Assembly (NCBI RefSeq): GCF_000003815.2
Contig: NC_049979.1
Span: 17,282,493-17,346,492, forward strand
Length of the DNA: 64,000 nucleotides
Origin: Branchiostoma floridae
Taxonomy: Eukaryota > Chordata > Leptocardii > Amphioxiformes > Branchiostomatidae
Direction of reading: 5' to 3'
The notes beneath the pieces were generated by a model. It searched no databases and had not been told where the DNA came from. It saw only the letters and a list, made by a program, of their open reading frames with translations. Every line of letters begins with the position of its first letter. The first letter of the stretch is position 1. Made by a program: the position numbers and the translations under genes. Below are positions 22,172-36,100 of the stretch, one piece after another.

Positions 22172-25100
22172 ATGCACTGGCAACTGCTGTTGGTTTGCGC
22201 CACGTGGACCACACAGGTGAGCTATTCTTCATTAGCTATTCTGCATGCGATCTCTTAAAGTGTCCTGTCCGCCCGCCCAGACTCTACAGGTGCTTTGTTT
22301 GTCGTCTGCAAGCAGTCCGGAAACTGTCGGGTGTGGTGGTTTATCTGTGGCTTATCAAAGTAAAAGTCACAACATGCCAATCTGTTAGAAACTCACCTGG
22401 AGTAAATGTCAATCACCAAGAAGCCACATAAGCTTTACTAAGTTCCCAACATCATGAAACGATTTCTTTCTAATGCACACAAAAGATGACTCATCGCCAC
22501 GACTGTAAATAATGGGTGCTTACGGTGAACACCTATAGCCTCGGGTCGAACGGGTCGCGGACACAGCGGCATTGATAACAAGTGCGAGTAAAATATACAA
22601 GAGTAGAAAGACCTGTCACAACTGCCACTGGTATAGATAAACTTAAACTCCAAATAAAATAATCAAATAGAGCTCTAGCAACCTGTAAACCTTGCTACCT
22701 GTATGAATCAGAGTGTAACAGGTGCACATGTATCATGCATCATACCCATAAACACACGGTATGATGTGCTCGAGCTTCAGTAAGATTTCTGTATAACTAT
22801 AGGTTTGCTCTTACTTCAACTTGTAAAAAAACTCTTGTTCGAACCCTACCACCTGTATTTGGGATTGTTTACTCCCTGTGTCGATGGAAAAAGCTGTTGC
22901 AAGCCCCATTATTCAGAACGCCATAGTCATAATAAAATGAATCACAACCTACAGTTTTGTTACAGTCAGATCCTGGCACGAAAGGTACAGATTAATATTT
23001 ATCCCTAATGTGTTGTTGTCACGCGACTATATGTGATGGCCATATGTAGTCTCATCGATTGTTTTCTCACCTGGAAGTAGCAAACCTAAACCCCGTTGCC
23101 ATGGTAACAATACAAACACCGATTTGAAGAGAATGACTCACATTATCAAAAATTAATATCGCTATTCATCGACAGGCCATAATAATACTAATGCATCGCT
23201 TTCAAGTCACGACTTGCTCTTAGGTAAGCAAAGAAGTGGTGTCAAATATACTATATATTCCCAAAACAAAATTACATTTTTTTCGTTTTGCGTTTTGGAC
23301 TTGTTCCCTTTGGCCAATACATGTTGAACGAAGTACAGTACATGTTTTGAAACGAAAGATACAATTGCTTTGACTAACCATCCGTGCCGATTACAGAAAC
23401 AAGTGGTGACAGTGGTTTACTAGTAGAGATAAATTAGCACCTTTGAGACTGTTGTTTGGGTGTGGCGATAATGTTTCTCACACAGTATTGCGTACGGACT
23501 ATGGCATTCCACTCAACCCGGCAAACGGTAACAAAATAAACATGAGCAGAGCAGCTAACAAAGAGAAGTGCCCTGTTCTTCCTGTTTGCTAAGACGACAA
23601 AGTCTACGTTCGGCACGTTCGTAGGAGATTATAAGTTGGCATGTATTTTAGACGGTTAATGTTTAGGTCTTACATCATCCACAAGGTTTCACCCCAAATT
23701 ACAATAATTCATAGCAAACATGCATGAAACACCACCACAGCCATCGCAGTTGTGTATCACAGCACAGATGCTGGTATTGCTACTTTTGTGTGCAACAATA
23801 GGTAGCAGATCGAATACCATAACGATTAACGTTACCTCTGTAAAAAGACTAAGCCAGAAACCGACCTTTCCCATGCCAATTATTGGTTATGACGTGTGTA
23901 TACATTGTACATACTGGATCAGTTGTTTTCATGGGACAAAATATACCCTATTAAACCACGCAGATATAACGAGACAAAATCTGCCATCACATTGGAAGCA
24001 CTACTTTCAAGTTGCCGACATATCTACCATCAGAAATCAGGATAATAGATAAAAGCTACATAGCTAGCCTGTAGTGATATGAGCCGGTTTTTGGATTTAA
24101 CGTTCACAACAGTCCTTAAAGTTAAACAAGCGCGGTGTTATAGAACAACAAAAGGGAAAAGCTGACGAGTAGAAAAAGAAAGCTGGGGGTAGGATGAAGA
24201 CTAAAATCATGAAATTGGAGGGAAATGGACAAAAATATACTGAGCTGTATAGTACGACTTAAAACAATAGATTTGATGTTGTTGTTTACCATTTGTTGAT
24301 TTGTTTAATTGACCAAGTCAATATCAATTCTTACGCTGTATAACAATCGATGTATGATTCTTTAGGTCTCTTTGGTGGGAGCCCAGGCGGACTGCCATCC
24401 ACTGTGCTTGTCCTGCTATGGTCCAGGGTTGGACCAGTGCTTGCAGTGTAGCCAGTACAGTTATAACAACACGTGCGTGCAGCAGTGCCCACCATTAACC
24501 TTCATTGTAAACACGGACATACCTATTGGTAATGTCTCATACAATGATACGTTTCCTACTGCTCAGACCAAATCATCTGATACCAACAATGCTACCATTA
24601 CTAGTAATGATACGCTGCAGAACACCACCGCGCCGACAGAGGTCACTCCTGCAGGTGTTACTCCCGGTAACAGAGGTACCTGCGAGGACTGCCACTCTGA
24701 GTGCCAGGATGGTTGCTATGGCAACACTTCTCGTGACTGTTACCGATGTAAACACGTGAACTTCGACGGTACATGTCTGTCCTGCTGCCCGGAGGGAAGC
24801 TATCCTGATCCCGATGACTCTTCTTTCTGCGGGCGGTGCCATGAGGAATGTGAGAGGGGCTGTACAGGGCCGGGGCCCGCGAACTGTTACCGATGTAAAC
24901 ACCTTGAGTACGGCGGCAGGTGCCTCCACACATGTCCGGCTAAAACTTATCAAGCGCCTGGCACCCCTTCTGTTTGTCGGCCTTGTCACAACACATGTGA
25001 GGATGGTTGTGTTGGACCGGGACCCGACGACTGTTCCCCCTTGCCTCAGAACAACAGGTATGCGTGGACTATTACATCATTCATATTATTGCAAGAAATC

Positions 25101-28100
25101 CACCCTTTCCTTCTTTGGCTCAGATTGAACCTTTGAACCTATATGATACATGTATATATAATCTATATGACCAAAGTTGTTGATTATATGTCATGTGTGT
25201 ACCACATCAACGTCCTCATATTCTCTGTCCACTAGAGGGGGTCAGCCAATGATGTTGCCGATGGTCCTCACGCTAGGTGCTGTTGTGGCCTTACTACTTG
25301 TGGGCTGTTTGGTGGGGCTGGTTAAGAAGCGGCAGTCGAAATCCCGAAAACCACCTTCGTCTCCTGTAAGTAACTGTTTGCTTGTTTAATCACTACTAGT
25401 GGTCATTTATGAAAAGGTGTAGACATAAATTGCAGGTTCAATAACTTTTCAAAACAGCATTCAGAATCATGTCTCTGCACTTCCAACATGTAAACTGTAA
25501 ATGTTTCTTGTTAAGGCGATCGTAGCATGTCAGATACATGGCCTGCTTGGAAGATATGTCTTAAAACAATTTCTCTTTGTAAAAATGTATGCTTTTTTAT
25601 GTAAGGGGTAGCGTCAAAATAAGTCTTGTACTTGAGTGCGCTACCTCTTTGTCATATTGTGCTATTGTTTAAATATTTGAATTAAAAAAAAAAAAACTTC
25701 TGTTTCAGACGCGAAACCTTGCCTGCTATGAAGCCGGTAGTGTCAGTACCATCGCTATCCCACTAGGCCCAGAAGAGACGTCTATGAGCGACTTGTACCG
25801 AAACATCTGCCTTGACAACGCCACATTCACAAACGACAGCGACGACGAAGTGGACGTGTCCCCAAGCCTTGTGTTAGCCGGGGGTCGCTCAGACGACCAC
25901 AGCTCTACCGTTTCAGACTGCCCCGACACCGTGAGTGAAGGAGCGGTCTCCAATGAGTCCAGGTCGACCGACAGTACTGTCGTGCGCATGCCGCTACCAT
26001 CCTCGGCACGGCAGACACGTGACGTACAGTCTAGTTTTGGAAATGTCGCCTCGTCTACGTGGTCTCCGGACCAGAGCTCCTCACAACAGGCCCTAGACAA
26101 AATGGCGGCGGGGTGTCGTTTCAGTTACCTGACGGACGACAGCGGGATAGTGAGTGACGGCTCACGGTGTTCTACAATGGACAACCAAAGTCGGTGGAGC
26201 GTCGCTACGAGTGGCACGGTTGGATCCGGGGACTCCAGAGTGTGTCTGCAGGATACGTCAGATACGGCTATAAACAGGAAACTGTCACAAGACGATTGTG
26301 AGGAAGATGCCCGTTGCACATCTGAGTCCTTGCAAGGGGCTCCGTCAGATAAAGAGAGTACTGGAGATGAGACTAAAACTTTGGGTGGTCAGTCCGCCGA
26401 TAGAGAAGACATCACCTTGACGCAACTGCTGTCCAAGTTCCGTGGCATCGTGGGCGATCCCGGGGCCGTTCAGCCAGATGCAGTCAACTTCTCCACACCG
26501 AGATTCGTCGCTGGAATTTTCGACAAACGAGGCGGGCACCTGACGTTAGAAAATCTTGGGATGGACCTGTACATACCCCCGGATGCTGTCGATCAGGACG
26601 GTACAGAGATATTCATGTACGCCCGTGGAGCAGACGAGTCTGCAACGGAAGAGACAGACAAGAAGTGGACGCCTCCTGTCATCCAATGTGGTCCACATGG
26701 GCTGAAGTTCAAAACACACGTGATTTTGACCTTGAAACACCCCGCTGAGGACTTGAAAAAGTGGTCGTTCAAGTTCCAGGCCAGTAATACTGATGTTGGA
26801 GTGACCCCGGATTGGAAGGACCTTACCAAAGACCCGTCTGCCCTGTGTTTTGCATATGGAGACAAAACAGTCATCTTTGTGGACCATTTCACCCTGTACA
26901 ACGTGAGTGGGGAGCTTGTAGGTGCAGACGGTGAAGATGGGGGAGAGAAACCCGAATGGCGGCGATTCAGAGTGGGAGTCTTCGCCGAGCCCTTGTTTCT
27001 AGACACCGAGATCTTCCAACTCAGGGTCCGCTGTTGGCAGGACAACGATAACGAACAGAAGGTTAGTGTTGTCTTTGATATTTTTTTCTTGAAGTGTTTG
27101 AATTGACAATTTCGCTTGATTTGACCCTTCTATGTTGATTAGACGTTGCAAATACATCTGTGGCAATTAGATACTGATACACCACATGTAAGAACACAGT
27201 AACAGTGAAATACAGCCAGTAGAAAGTGTCATAATTATTGCACTTTTCTATCCGTTCCCCCCAGCGGTCGCGAGAGAAGGAGAGGTATCTGGGAGCGGTG
27301 CAGCTTGGTGACGACAAAGTGCTCCACCTAGCGGGAGACGGTGGAAATCTGTCCGTGGTGCTAGAGCGCCTTCGTCCCGGATGGTTGGCTCTGAACGGCG
27401 ATAGACAGGTCAGGATGAATGGATGTACTGAACAAATCATATCAACTATATCGGAATCTACATTTTGATATTTTATTCTGACTCCTGTTCTACAGCTGAT
27501 CCATTTGGCTCTTGCTCGGTATTGTACATAATCTTTATGTCTATGTATGTCTATGCTGTTCAATAGCCCCACACCAGATTACACAAATTTGACAATGTGC
27601 TTGCTTCTTTACAGACCATCCCCTTCCCCAGCCTGTGGAACGAGCATGCTGAGATGCCGTCCTGTACGTTTGACATCGAGAGACAGCCATCAGGACTCGT
27701 TCCCAAGATCGTGGCTTGCAGGGTGACGGCTCTGCAGGTCTCGTACCCAGACAACTCTGTCAGTCTCGACGTTCTCAAACAGCTGTGTCCCCGGGGCCGG
27801 CAGGTGCGTTTGTGTGTCACGGGAATGTAATACATCACCTTATCGATATGCCGTCCATTTTTGTTTATTTTAAAATCCTGATGCCAAACAACATTGTACT
27901 GATGATTTGCTTGTTTAACTAAAATTACTATATTGCTCAACTAATTTCACAACTTATCATTTTATTTTCTAGGGTATTCAATCTTCCCAGGCACCTGAAC
28001 GTCCCTCGGTCGCGTCTCTTGACTCAGAGTCGACGTTCCTCCGCTTGCAGCCTGAGCTGCGCCCCACCCCGAGGTGCCTGCCACAGTTTCCCCGCGAGGA

Positions 28101-29118
28101 CCAGTTCGGTCTGCTCTGTCTGGTGTTAGACGTGGAGGACCCGGCCGGGAGGGACTGGCGCAGCGTGGCGGAGACTCTGCATCTGCCGTTTGAGTTTCTA
28201 CAGTGGATGAAGCAGCGAGGAGACCCCACCAGGCGGATGCTGGACTTCCTGGTTGCACAACACGGGGGAGACTCATTACGTGTGCTGAGGGATGCACTTG
28301 CGGCGATCGGGCACGAGAGGGCGCAGCAGATGGTTGAAGCAATGATGGCATCTTCTCACCACTGTCCTGAGGGCAACTATAGTACGGAACAGCAATGGTC
28401 GTCTGATAGACAACCATTTGCCGGGATATGGAACAATGACGACAGGCGAACATCCAGTAATCGCAACACGACACCGAAAGTGCTTGGGGGTTCTGCTGTC
28501 TTTGCATCAGGGCCTCATAGGTCTGGTGATTGCAGTGAAACTCAGGCATTTTCAGTCGGCACATCGTGCGGCAGCACAACGGTGGAGAAAGTGTCCGGAG
28601 ACAGGTCACTGGGAGATGGGCAAGAGACGGACGCCTCCATGACCTCAACCACAAGCATCACTCTCGAAAACGCTCCAGCCACGCAGGGCAACAATCCAAG
28701 TTCTATAACTGTGCCCAAGACATTGAGAACCCAGGACAGTGGGTATCACAGTGACGACAGGAGCCCAGGAGGTGAAACCAACTTAGCATTTACGATGGAG
28801 GACGAGACAGGAAGTAGTCGGAGACAGGAGGCAAAAGTAGTCAAGGCAACACAGGAGGCGGAAGAGGTCAACTCCAGTTCTGCACCGCCCACCGGTGAGT
28901 CAACCACAGAATCAGATGGAATTAACCAAGACGCCGAGGAAAATTCTGCTCCCCCTGAGAAAAGCACAGCCCCATGGCCACTGCTGATGAATTTGAAGAA
29001 CAAAGTGTCCATCCGATCCAAAAGTCTGCCCGATCTTCTGTGGGGGCAGAGTAAGACTGATGCGGCGAAGCAGGCCAACAAAAACATCTCATCTGATCGT
29101 CTCTCGCAAACACTGTGA
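22172..29118 (+). CDS. Receptor with EGFR/furin-type cysteine-rich ectodomain and ZU5-UPA-death-domain tail
   Basis: Seven exons: 22172-22216, 24366-25057, 25236-25365, 25709-27061, 27265-27408, 27615-27803 and 27973-29118. All phases fit and give 1232 residues. A signal peptide (MHWQLLLVCATW..., cut near GAQA/D) is followed by furin-like cysteine repeats to about residue 240. Their pattern CHxECxxGCxGPGPxxCYRCKH resembles EGFR domain IV. An N-glycosylation-rich Thr/Asn linker interrupts them at about 60-115. A membrane helix lies at about 254-275 (MVLTLGAVVALLLVGCLVGL), followed by KKR. The cytoplasmic part has a Ser/Asp-rich linker (290-550), a ZU5 domain (about 555-665), a UPA domain (about 710-850) and a death domain (about 890-975; DWRSVAETLHLPFEFLQW), then a Ser/Thr tail. 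ZU5-UPA-DD is the signalling tail of UNC5 netrin receptors and of UNC5CL. The Ig and thrombospondin domains of UNC5 are absent. DSGxxS motifs occur at 433-438 and 1106-1111. Ligand and pathway are unknown; apoptosis or NF-kappaB signalling is inferred from the tail. Exon 1 is the least certain. Confidence 0.85.
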
Positions 29119-30178
29119 ATAGATTATAGTCGTGTTCCGATCCTGACAGTTTAACCATCTTTCTACACTTTGTATTTTATACCTCTGTAGTTGCCTTACA
29201 AAAGAGCGTTACAGAATCCCCATTGTATACTTTTCGTAATGTCTTTGTATATGTAACAGGCCTAGTAGTCCAGCCCTTAGGCTGCAACTTGGCTGTCGCT
29301 TTAGAGAAATATTCCTGTCTACTTTCAGACCGTAATATAACATTTGGTGGGTCCATGAATTAATGGAGATGGCGATGATGTTTGTGAAATAAATTTTACC
29401 AGGTTGTTACATATTTTCAAGCAAGGAACAGAAAGTTGGAAATGTGTGATATAGGTGAAGAGATATAAAATTCAAGTACATGTAACTAGAATAGAGAAAC
29501 ATTGTTTTATGGTGTTTTGATAATTTTTAAGTTGGTGGAAAGTAATGATGAAGGTTGTATGGGCGACATAGGACGCTGGCGGCTCTATGTATGCGACTTG
29601 AGAATTCTTTAATACTTTATTTTATACATCACATGGGACACGTCAAGGGTCTTTGTATCGTGTAGTATTTCACTTACTGGAGCTCACATTGTGAACTACA
29701 ATACATTTGTACTGAGTAAACTTGCTATCATAAGGTGACAGCGTGTTCTAATTTGTCGGCCTTTACTACTATGGATGCGACAGAAGACACCCATATAGAT
29801 GTACATTTTAACAGTTCAATGTTGTATATCGTGCCGTTGTTGACTAATAAAAAGTAGTTGGCAACAGTGTTCATCTCTGTGGTGGTTTTTGTCCATAGTC
29901 TATTATTTACGTCGAGAGTAGCTGCTGTTAATTCTCTCTAGTACTCACACATTTCCTACCGATGAACAAGGCCTACACATGCCATAGACAGCAATAAGCC
30001 ACATTGTGTATAGTAAGAGAATGTGTCATACATTTATATCCACATCTATTATGAGAGAAGTAGAACTATCCTAGCTTGTTACTTGTAGAAGGCTATCATT
30101 TTGGCAGTTTTTGTAAACTTTCACTGTAGGAGCTTACCAATTCTAAAATATCAGGGGTTTAGGACGGTTTGTATAATG
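29119..30178. other. Convergent 3' UTRs of the receptor and the tandem ZU5-UPA gene
   Basis: This stretch separates two stop codons on opposite strands. Plus-strand AATAAA signals lie at 29388-29393 and 29846-29851. The second is followed by a GT-rich stretch (about 29863-29890), typical of a cleavage site. No further gene is seen. Confidence 0.55.
29846..29851 (+). terminator. Candidate polyadenylation signal of the receptor gene
   Basis: AATAAA is followed within 20-45 bases by GT-rich sequence (tctgtggtggtttttg). An upstream alternative is AATAAA at 29388-29393. Sequence motif only. Confidence 0.5.
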
Positions 30179-33100
30179 TTACTGCCATGTCACCACGGAC
30201 GTCGGACCTATCCCCCTCACCACTGCAGTCGGGCTGACTCGGACGCTTCCATCTACAGTACACGGGGGTGCCAGTTTATCCTCACTACCGAAACAAGACG
30301 CTATGGTCTCATACTGACTACCAGTCTTGCTGACTTTCCGTCTGGGGCTGGGGTTAACAATACTTTGGTAACGGCCTTTGAAGGCAGCGTTCTCCGTGGG
30401 ATCGGGGCGTCGTTCCTGGTAGGCGTGCATCCTGTTCTCCGTGGGGTCGGGGCGTCGTTCCTGGTAGGCGTGCATCCTGAAGTGGAGGTTCTTCAGTCTG
30501 TGGTCGGTGTGGCACAGAACAAAGGTCCGCACGGGGAACTGGTTTCGCCACACAGAATCCGTCGTTACTTGCTAAAAAGAAAATTCGACATTTATAATAT
30601 GTCTAAAGTATCATATACACGTTTTTTTAAGTGATGGATAAAAATTGCCTTACGAGACAGACATAGTTTGTATTTTCATCATGTGGTCGCTATCTCATCA
30701 TCAGAACTCTGATCAGAAACGACCGGTACCATTTTTCTATGTCACACCTACTTTCCAATTATGGATGCATGCATTGTTTTACCCTGCCGTTGCCCTGTAC
30801 CTACAAATTCTGCTACCACCACTGTCCATTATCCACCTTACCTGCTGTGTTAACCCGCGGAAGGCCCATCCTGGACCGGGGTCCTGAGCCTGTACACAAC
30901 AGTTGTCACCAGGGTACATACAGCTGATGGACAGGCCGCCGCACTGTCTCCGGCCTGCCTGGCCCTCCTGCTGCCGTATGCACTACAGTAAGATAATACG
31001 TGTCTTTTAATGTAAGTGGTCAATAATGACAATCAATGGTACTCTACCGTACAAAAGCAACATTAAGTAGAACAAGTTACCAGAACATATGATATAGTCA
31101 CATGGAGATTGAAAGAGGGTGGGACGGGACAGACTACGTTTTTTTTAGTCGGAGAACAATGTTAACCTCTGTCATAAGATCATCACAATAAACAAACGTG
31201 CCCACCTCCAAAGCATCCGCCGTGTCGTTGATACAGTATACGCGAATGTTGACATCTTCAAATGTTCCTAACTGCGGCCCAAAAGCCACGAATCGCACAG
31301 TCTTGCCTGGGTCAGATCCCCTCACTATCGGCGCGAAGGACACGATCTTGTTCATGTGTACAATACACTTGTTCTTCAGGAAGCAGGCCCGGACGTTCAC
31401 AGCGTTCTGGTCGTCTTTTTCTGCGTCATTGGTGAGAAGGCGCCAGGATTTGTTTTGAATAGACATTTCCTCACAAGCAAGAACTGCTGGCGTGCTCTGA
31501 CTGTTCAGGAGACCGCAGTGTTCGAACACTAGTGTAGCTGCCTTCTGGAGCTGGACTCCCGACGGGCCACACAGCACCACCGGTCCGATCAGACTTTGGG
31601 CGGGCTCCAGGCGCGGACGGTCCGCGGTGTCCCAGCTCACAGACAACAGGATGAGAACCTGCTCGCCATCGGGGATCGCCTTCGGTGGGATGAGAAGTTC
31701 AGCTCCGCAGCTGGGAAGCCGCAGTACCGCACCCCTGGCATCCACCATCCGGGAGGTATAGCTTACCCCCTCCATACCCTGCACTCTCAAGCTACTGGTG
31801 AAAGACCTGTTGAAATTCTCGTCAGTACTGTGTGTAGATTTGGGGCTCATAGCGCCCGGGTTGGTAGCGTATCCAGTGTCCTTACTGTTATCAGATTGTC
31901 CGTCAGAGTCCTTCGTATTGTCTCCTGTGTCCTCTCCATCCGACTTGATCTTATTGTTGAGTCCTTCGACCGCTTTACAAATAGAAGTGATATCTACAAG
32001 TTCACTTTGTCTGTCAACCGTCGTAACTTTTTTCGTTTCAGTGGTGGTTTGGCGTTCCACTTTGTTTATTGACTCTGTTATAGACTTTGTTTCTGAAGTA
32101 TATACCTCATGGTCACTGCGGCTTCTTTCATTACTCATCGTTTCTTCTTCGTCCTGTTTTGTCGGTGTGCTGTCCTGTTGAAGCTGATCAGGTGTATGTA
32201 GCATGGCAGTAGGAGAAGCGTCGCCCACCACTGTCCCCTCCTCATCAGAGTCCTGAATGAATGAACAACAGAGAGTACCATCATTATCATAGACAGAATG
32301 GAATAGTCACTTCAAAAAGACGTTTGCTAGGAGCCGATTTCGCATGAAAGTTGTGGTTCAAATATTTAATGAACTTTGAGACAAGTGTTGTAACCTAAAT
32401 CAATTCAACTGTTCTACCGTGAGATTGCCACACACATCTGCCTCCATCTAGAAACCAGTAGCAGTTTGAGTGCTCTTAGCTGAATGCTACAACTAGAAAT
32501 GTACCTAGTTGAGTCAATATTTGGCGACACTAAATCGTCGTGTATCTCCAACTTGTCGCTATGCTGCTCGTCGTGCTACAGTACCCAGCCATACATCACG
32601 TCTGCCGCAATGCGCAAGTGTACTTCGCGGTACTTCCTTGTCGACTCCATATACAAGGAGATAATCAAATTCGATCGTCCACGACTGTTGTACCACTCCA
32701 ATACACTGTAAGTCAAACCGGATCGCTTGTATCTGGCAGTAGATAGATTTGTCAGCAATGAAGGTAGGGAACCAAATATCGATTTCCAGTTCCAAACCAC
32801 TCAGCAGCTGCAGGTTGTCTTGATATTGACTGTGCACCACGGGCTGAAGATGATATGATCACGCCGTGTGACCCTCACTGTCCTCTGTACTCTAATTCAT
32901 CGACTGTTTGGGTTGCGATAACAGGGTTTTCACTAGATTAAACTACCGTCCAAATAATCTCACTTGGAGTGGAGAGAGAGTTCCAATCCTCTGATATACT
33001 TTTTATCATGTACAGCCAACATAATCTGTGATGTTGTGTTTTTTTAGCCTCATTAGAAATATACATGGACGTCGTTGCAGAAGTACCGAATTATCGTTAT

Positions 33101-36100
33101 GAATATATTATAACGATTGTTATCATGTTATGCAAAGTTCGTCGAGATTTGAAAATTACTTTACATCTGGACGATGTATAAATTGCAAAATTAATATTTC
33201 TTGCGGGACTTGTTATTTTGTCCCATAGTTTGTGACGAAATGGATATAGGTCAACATGTACTTAAGACCCCGAGATTTCCAGTGATATATGCATGATGTG
33301 GCACACATCGCTTGACCTGTGTTAATCACGTATTGATGCGAGAGATGATTAGTTCAGACCCAATCAATGTGTTAATGAGGAATATCATAGCCATCATGTA
33401 CAGATCAGACATGTCTGTCTCTCCTGAGAGGAAGGACAGGTCATAATGGCGGTCAGAACATGATAAAATCTCAATTTAGAATCATGTTCATTGATTTTCG
33501 ACCCATGTCTTTTTTATTAACTTCATGTATATCTACTATTTGTTCATCACGTGTATGCGAAAGGCGAGGAAAGCCCGTCAACAAAGGACGCTGAACCTGC
33601 ACATGTAGACTCACCATACTCCAATGGAGTGGCTGTCCATCCATTATGTTAATGTGGCAATGTGTTCTTCAGGGCAATCACTAACTAAACAAATGTTAAT
33701 TCTTGCATGCCTGTGCACATGGTGCCTTTATTGCAATAAAATGGCAAAAATGCACTTTTTTTACGGTAAAAGACATGCCATTTACAATGTGAAGAGAAAT
33801 GCAGCTGTAGTTTTCGGTTGCCTTTTTACACAGGCTCATGGCTATCGGGCACCAAATGGTTTCCCATTGTTATTTTTTTAAACACAGGGCATGAATGACG
33901 CTATCGAAACTAGGCATATTACATAAGAGATAATCTTTTTGAAAAATCTCGCAGAATCTACGCACATTTCCAATGTACCTTTTTTATACAAGTTATCAGA
34001 CAGACAAGACGTGACAAACGAAGTGTTGGCGCACTCAAGTTTACAAACTTATATCAGCGCCACCACTATACATAAATCCCAAATCAATAGTACATGGTAT
34101 GACGGCTACCTGTGACGGGACTCTGAGCGTCATCTTGACGTAATCGTCGGCGTCCTCGTCCACGTGCTGGAATGCCCGGATGTCCAGACGCAGGTGTTCC
34201 ACCTCCGACTGTTCCTTAGCCGTGAACTTGAAGATACAGAACGGAGATGACTGGTGCCAGATGGACTTGTAGCTGATAACCTGAGGGGTGCGAGTGATAG
34301 GAGTAAGGCACGATTTCGCAAGCACGTGATTTTACAATAGCTGTTTTCTTTCCTATCAACTGATGTTTCTCCTTTTCAGTTCACATCTCATAATATCATA
34401 TCATATCATTTCATTTCCAAGAGAAGATATCATTTCATTTTCGGTGATTCAATCGTGTGTATGTTACCCATTTGACACATGCTGAATACCAACTCTCGCA
34501 CTTTGTGTAGGAATATTTGCACATACATCATCTAAGAAACTAATGACAACAATACAACCGCACGGTCCCTGTTATCTTGTGATTGAGCCCACACCCACAC
34601 ATCTGGCCTCATAAACTTGCAACGAAGCATGTTATGAAAGATATTACAGGTTGAGGCTTTATGGGACACTCGTTTTATTTCCGCCGTAATCTCTTTAATG
34701 GATCGTAATATTTACAGCCACTGGTCTCTGGCTTAAGTCTACAGGGAATGTATGTTTGTTTTCCCAAATCAAGGACCGATACCAACCCGTTGTTTTCATT
34801 GACGCATTCTTGAGTAGTGTGTAATATCACATTCCGTTCACGTTTTCTGCATCGCTGATTTGTCCCGATAAAGTTACTTCATTCGATGCATTTTGAACGA
34901 CACGAAATGAATGTGTGAGTAAGGCCAGAAATGAAAGGTCATAGAGCTTGCCATCCACATAGTACCAAGTTGTTACAGAACATTTATTACATTTTGCCTG
35001 CCGATGTGATTTAATGGAGCAAGAGATCTAGACTACAGTTCTACACCCCACTCCCATCCTCCATATTTTTTACTATTATTACCAATAATGACTCTGTTTT
35101 ACAGTGTCGTCTCACTTCCCTTTGTCTCTAGTCCGACAGTGCGGGTTGAGATATTGACGCGCGGGTCGTTATTGGCCCATCGGGATGAGTTATGAAACCA
35201 CCGCACTTCAGAAATGTGAAGACTCCATAGAGACGTGCGGAACGCTGTCGGGGAGAGATGAGACAGCGCCGACAGGTGCGCGGTGTCAGGAGACATCTAT
35301 CACGCACACGCAGCACCGCCGGGTCGATACTTATCATATTGCTGATATCCAGACAACTCAAACAGTCGCACGGGGTTCCGCCTCCACAACACATTAAAAT
35401 CGATATCTATAAACCAGTAGCAGAGTGGATTGAGCTATTATCAAGGGAAAATACAGTAAGACATAATTATAACTATTAGTATTAGCCGGAAGTGTCTAAA
35501 AATCTATAAGACTACGTTCGACTCCCTTCAACCCGTAATTTTGAACGACAGCAGGATTGAAGTGCGGAAATCGATAAAAGCATATTCTTTTAGCATGCGG
35601 CATTGCAATTGTGGCTAACGGCCAGGATGGGAAAGTGCTCTCTCGTGATACATGTTTTCAACAGAACAAAATGTACGAGGGAAATGCAAATCTTAGATCT
35701 AAGAAGGGACGCAGGTTACATTTTCCCTCGTACACTTTGTTCTGTTGAAAACACGATCACAAGAGAGTACTTTCCCATCCTGGCCGTTAGCCATAATTGC
35801 AGCTGAGACAAATGCTTGAATATTTGAGTATACCTGCGGTATTGGATGTGACTCTATAACAAGGTAACGTAAGGCATAGAATCGATTACTTCATCGCGTA
35901 AACCAATATTTGTTTCACCCAGAACGCACCTATGGTTGTCGGGGTCGACTGTCTAATAACTTCAACTGTGTATAACTGATTTACCAGACAATCGGTTCTG
36001 TCAGAGAAATGTCATCCAATTAGGAAGCCCGGAGAACGCTCGGAATTTCTATGATTGAGTCTGCGTTAGGAAGGCAGGTCCTGCCCTGCAGGGTTTATGC

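Noticed and set aside
22830-22850. gttcgaaccct, resembling a tRNA T-loop
   Set aside because: No matching A-box, acceptor stem or anticodon arm could be found at the expected distance.
24573-24989. 138-codon minus-strand frame
   Set aside because: It is antisense to the cysteine-rich receptor exon. The apparent Val/Thr/Arg-rich repeats only mirror the Cys codons.
30101-30634. 177-codon plus-strand frame with an internal repeat
   Set aside because: It is antisense to the last ZU5-UPA exon; its repeat is the 45-bp duplication read on the wrong strand.
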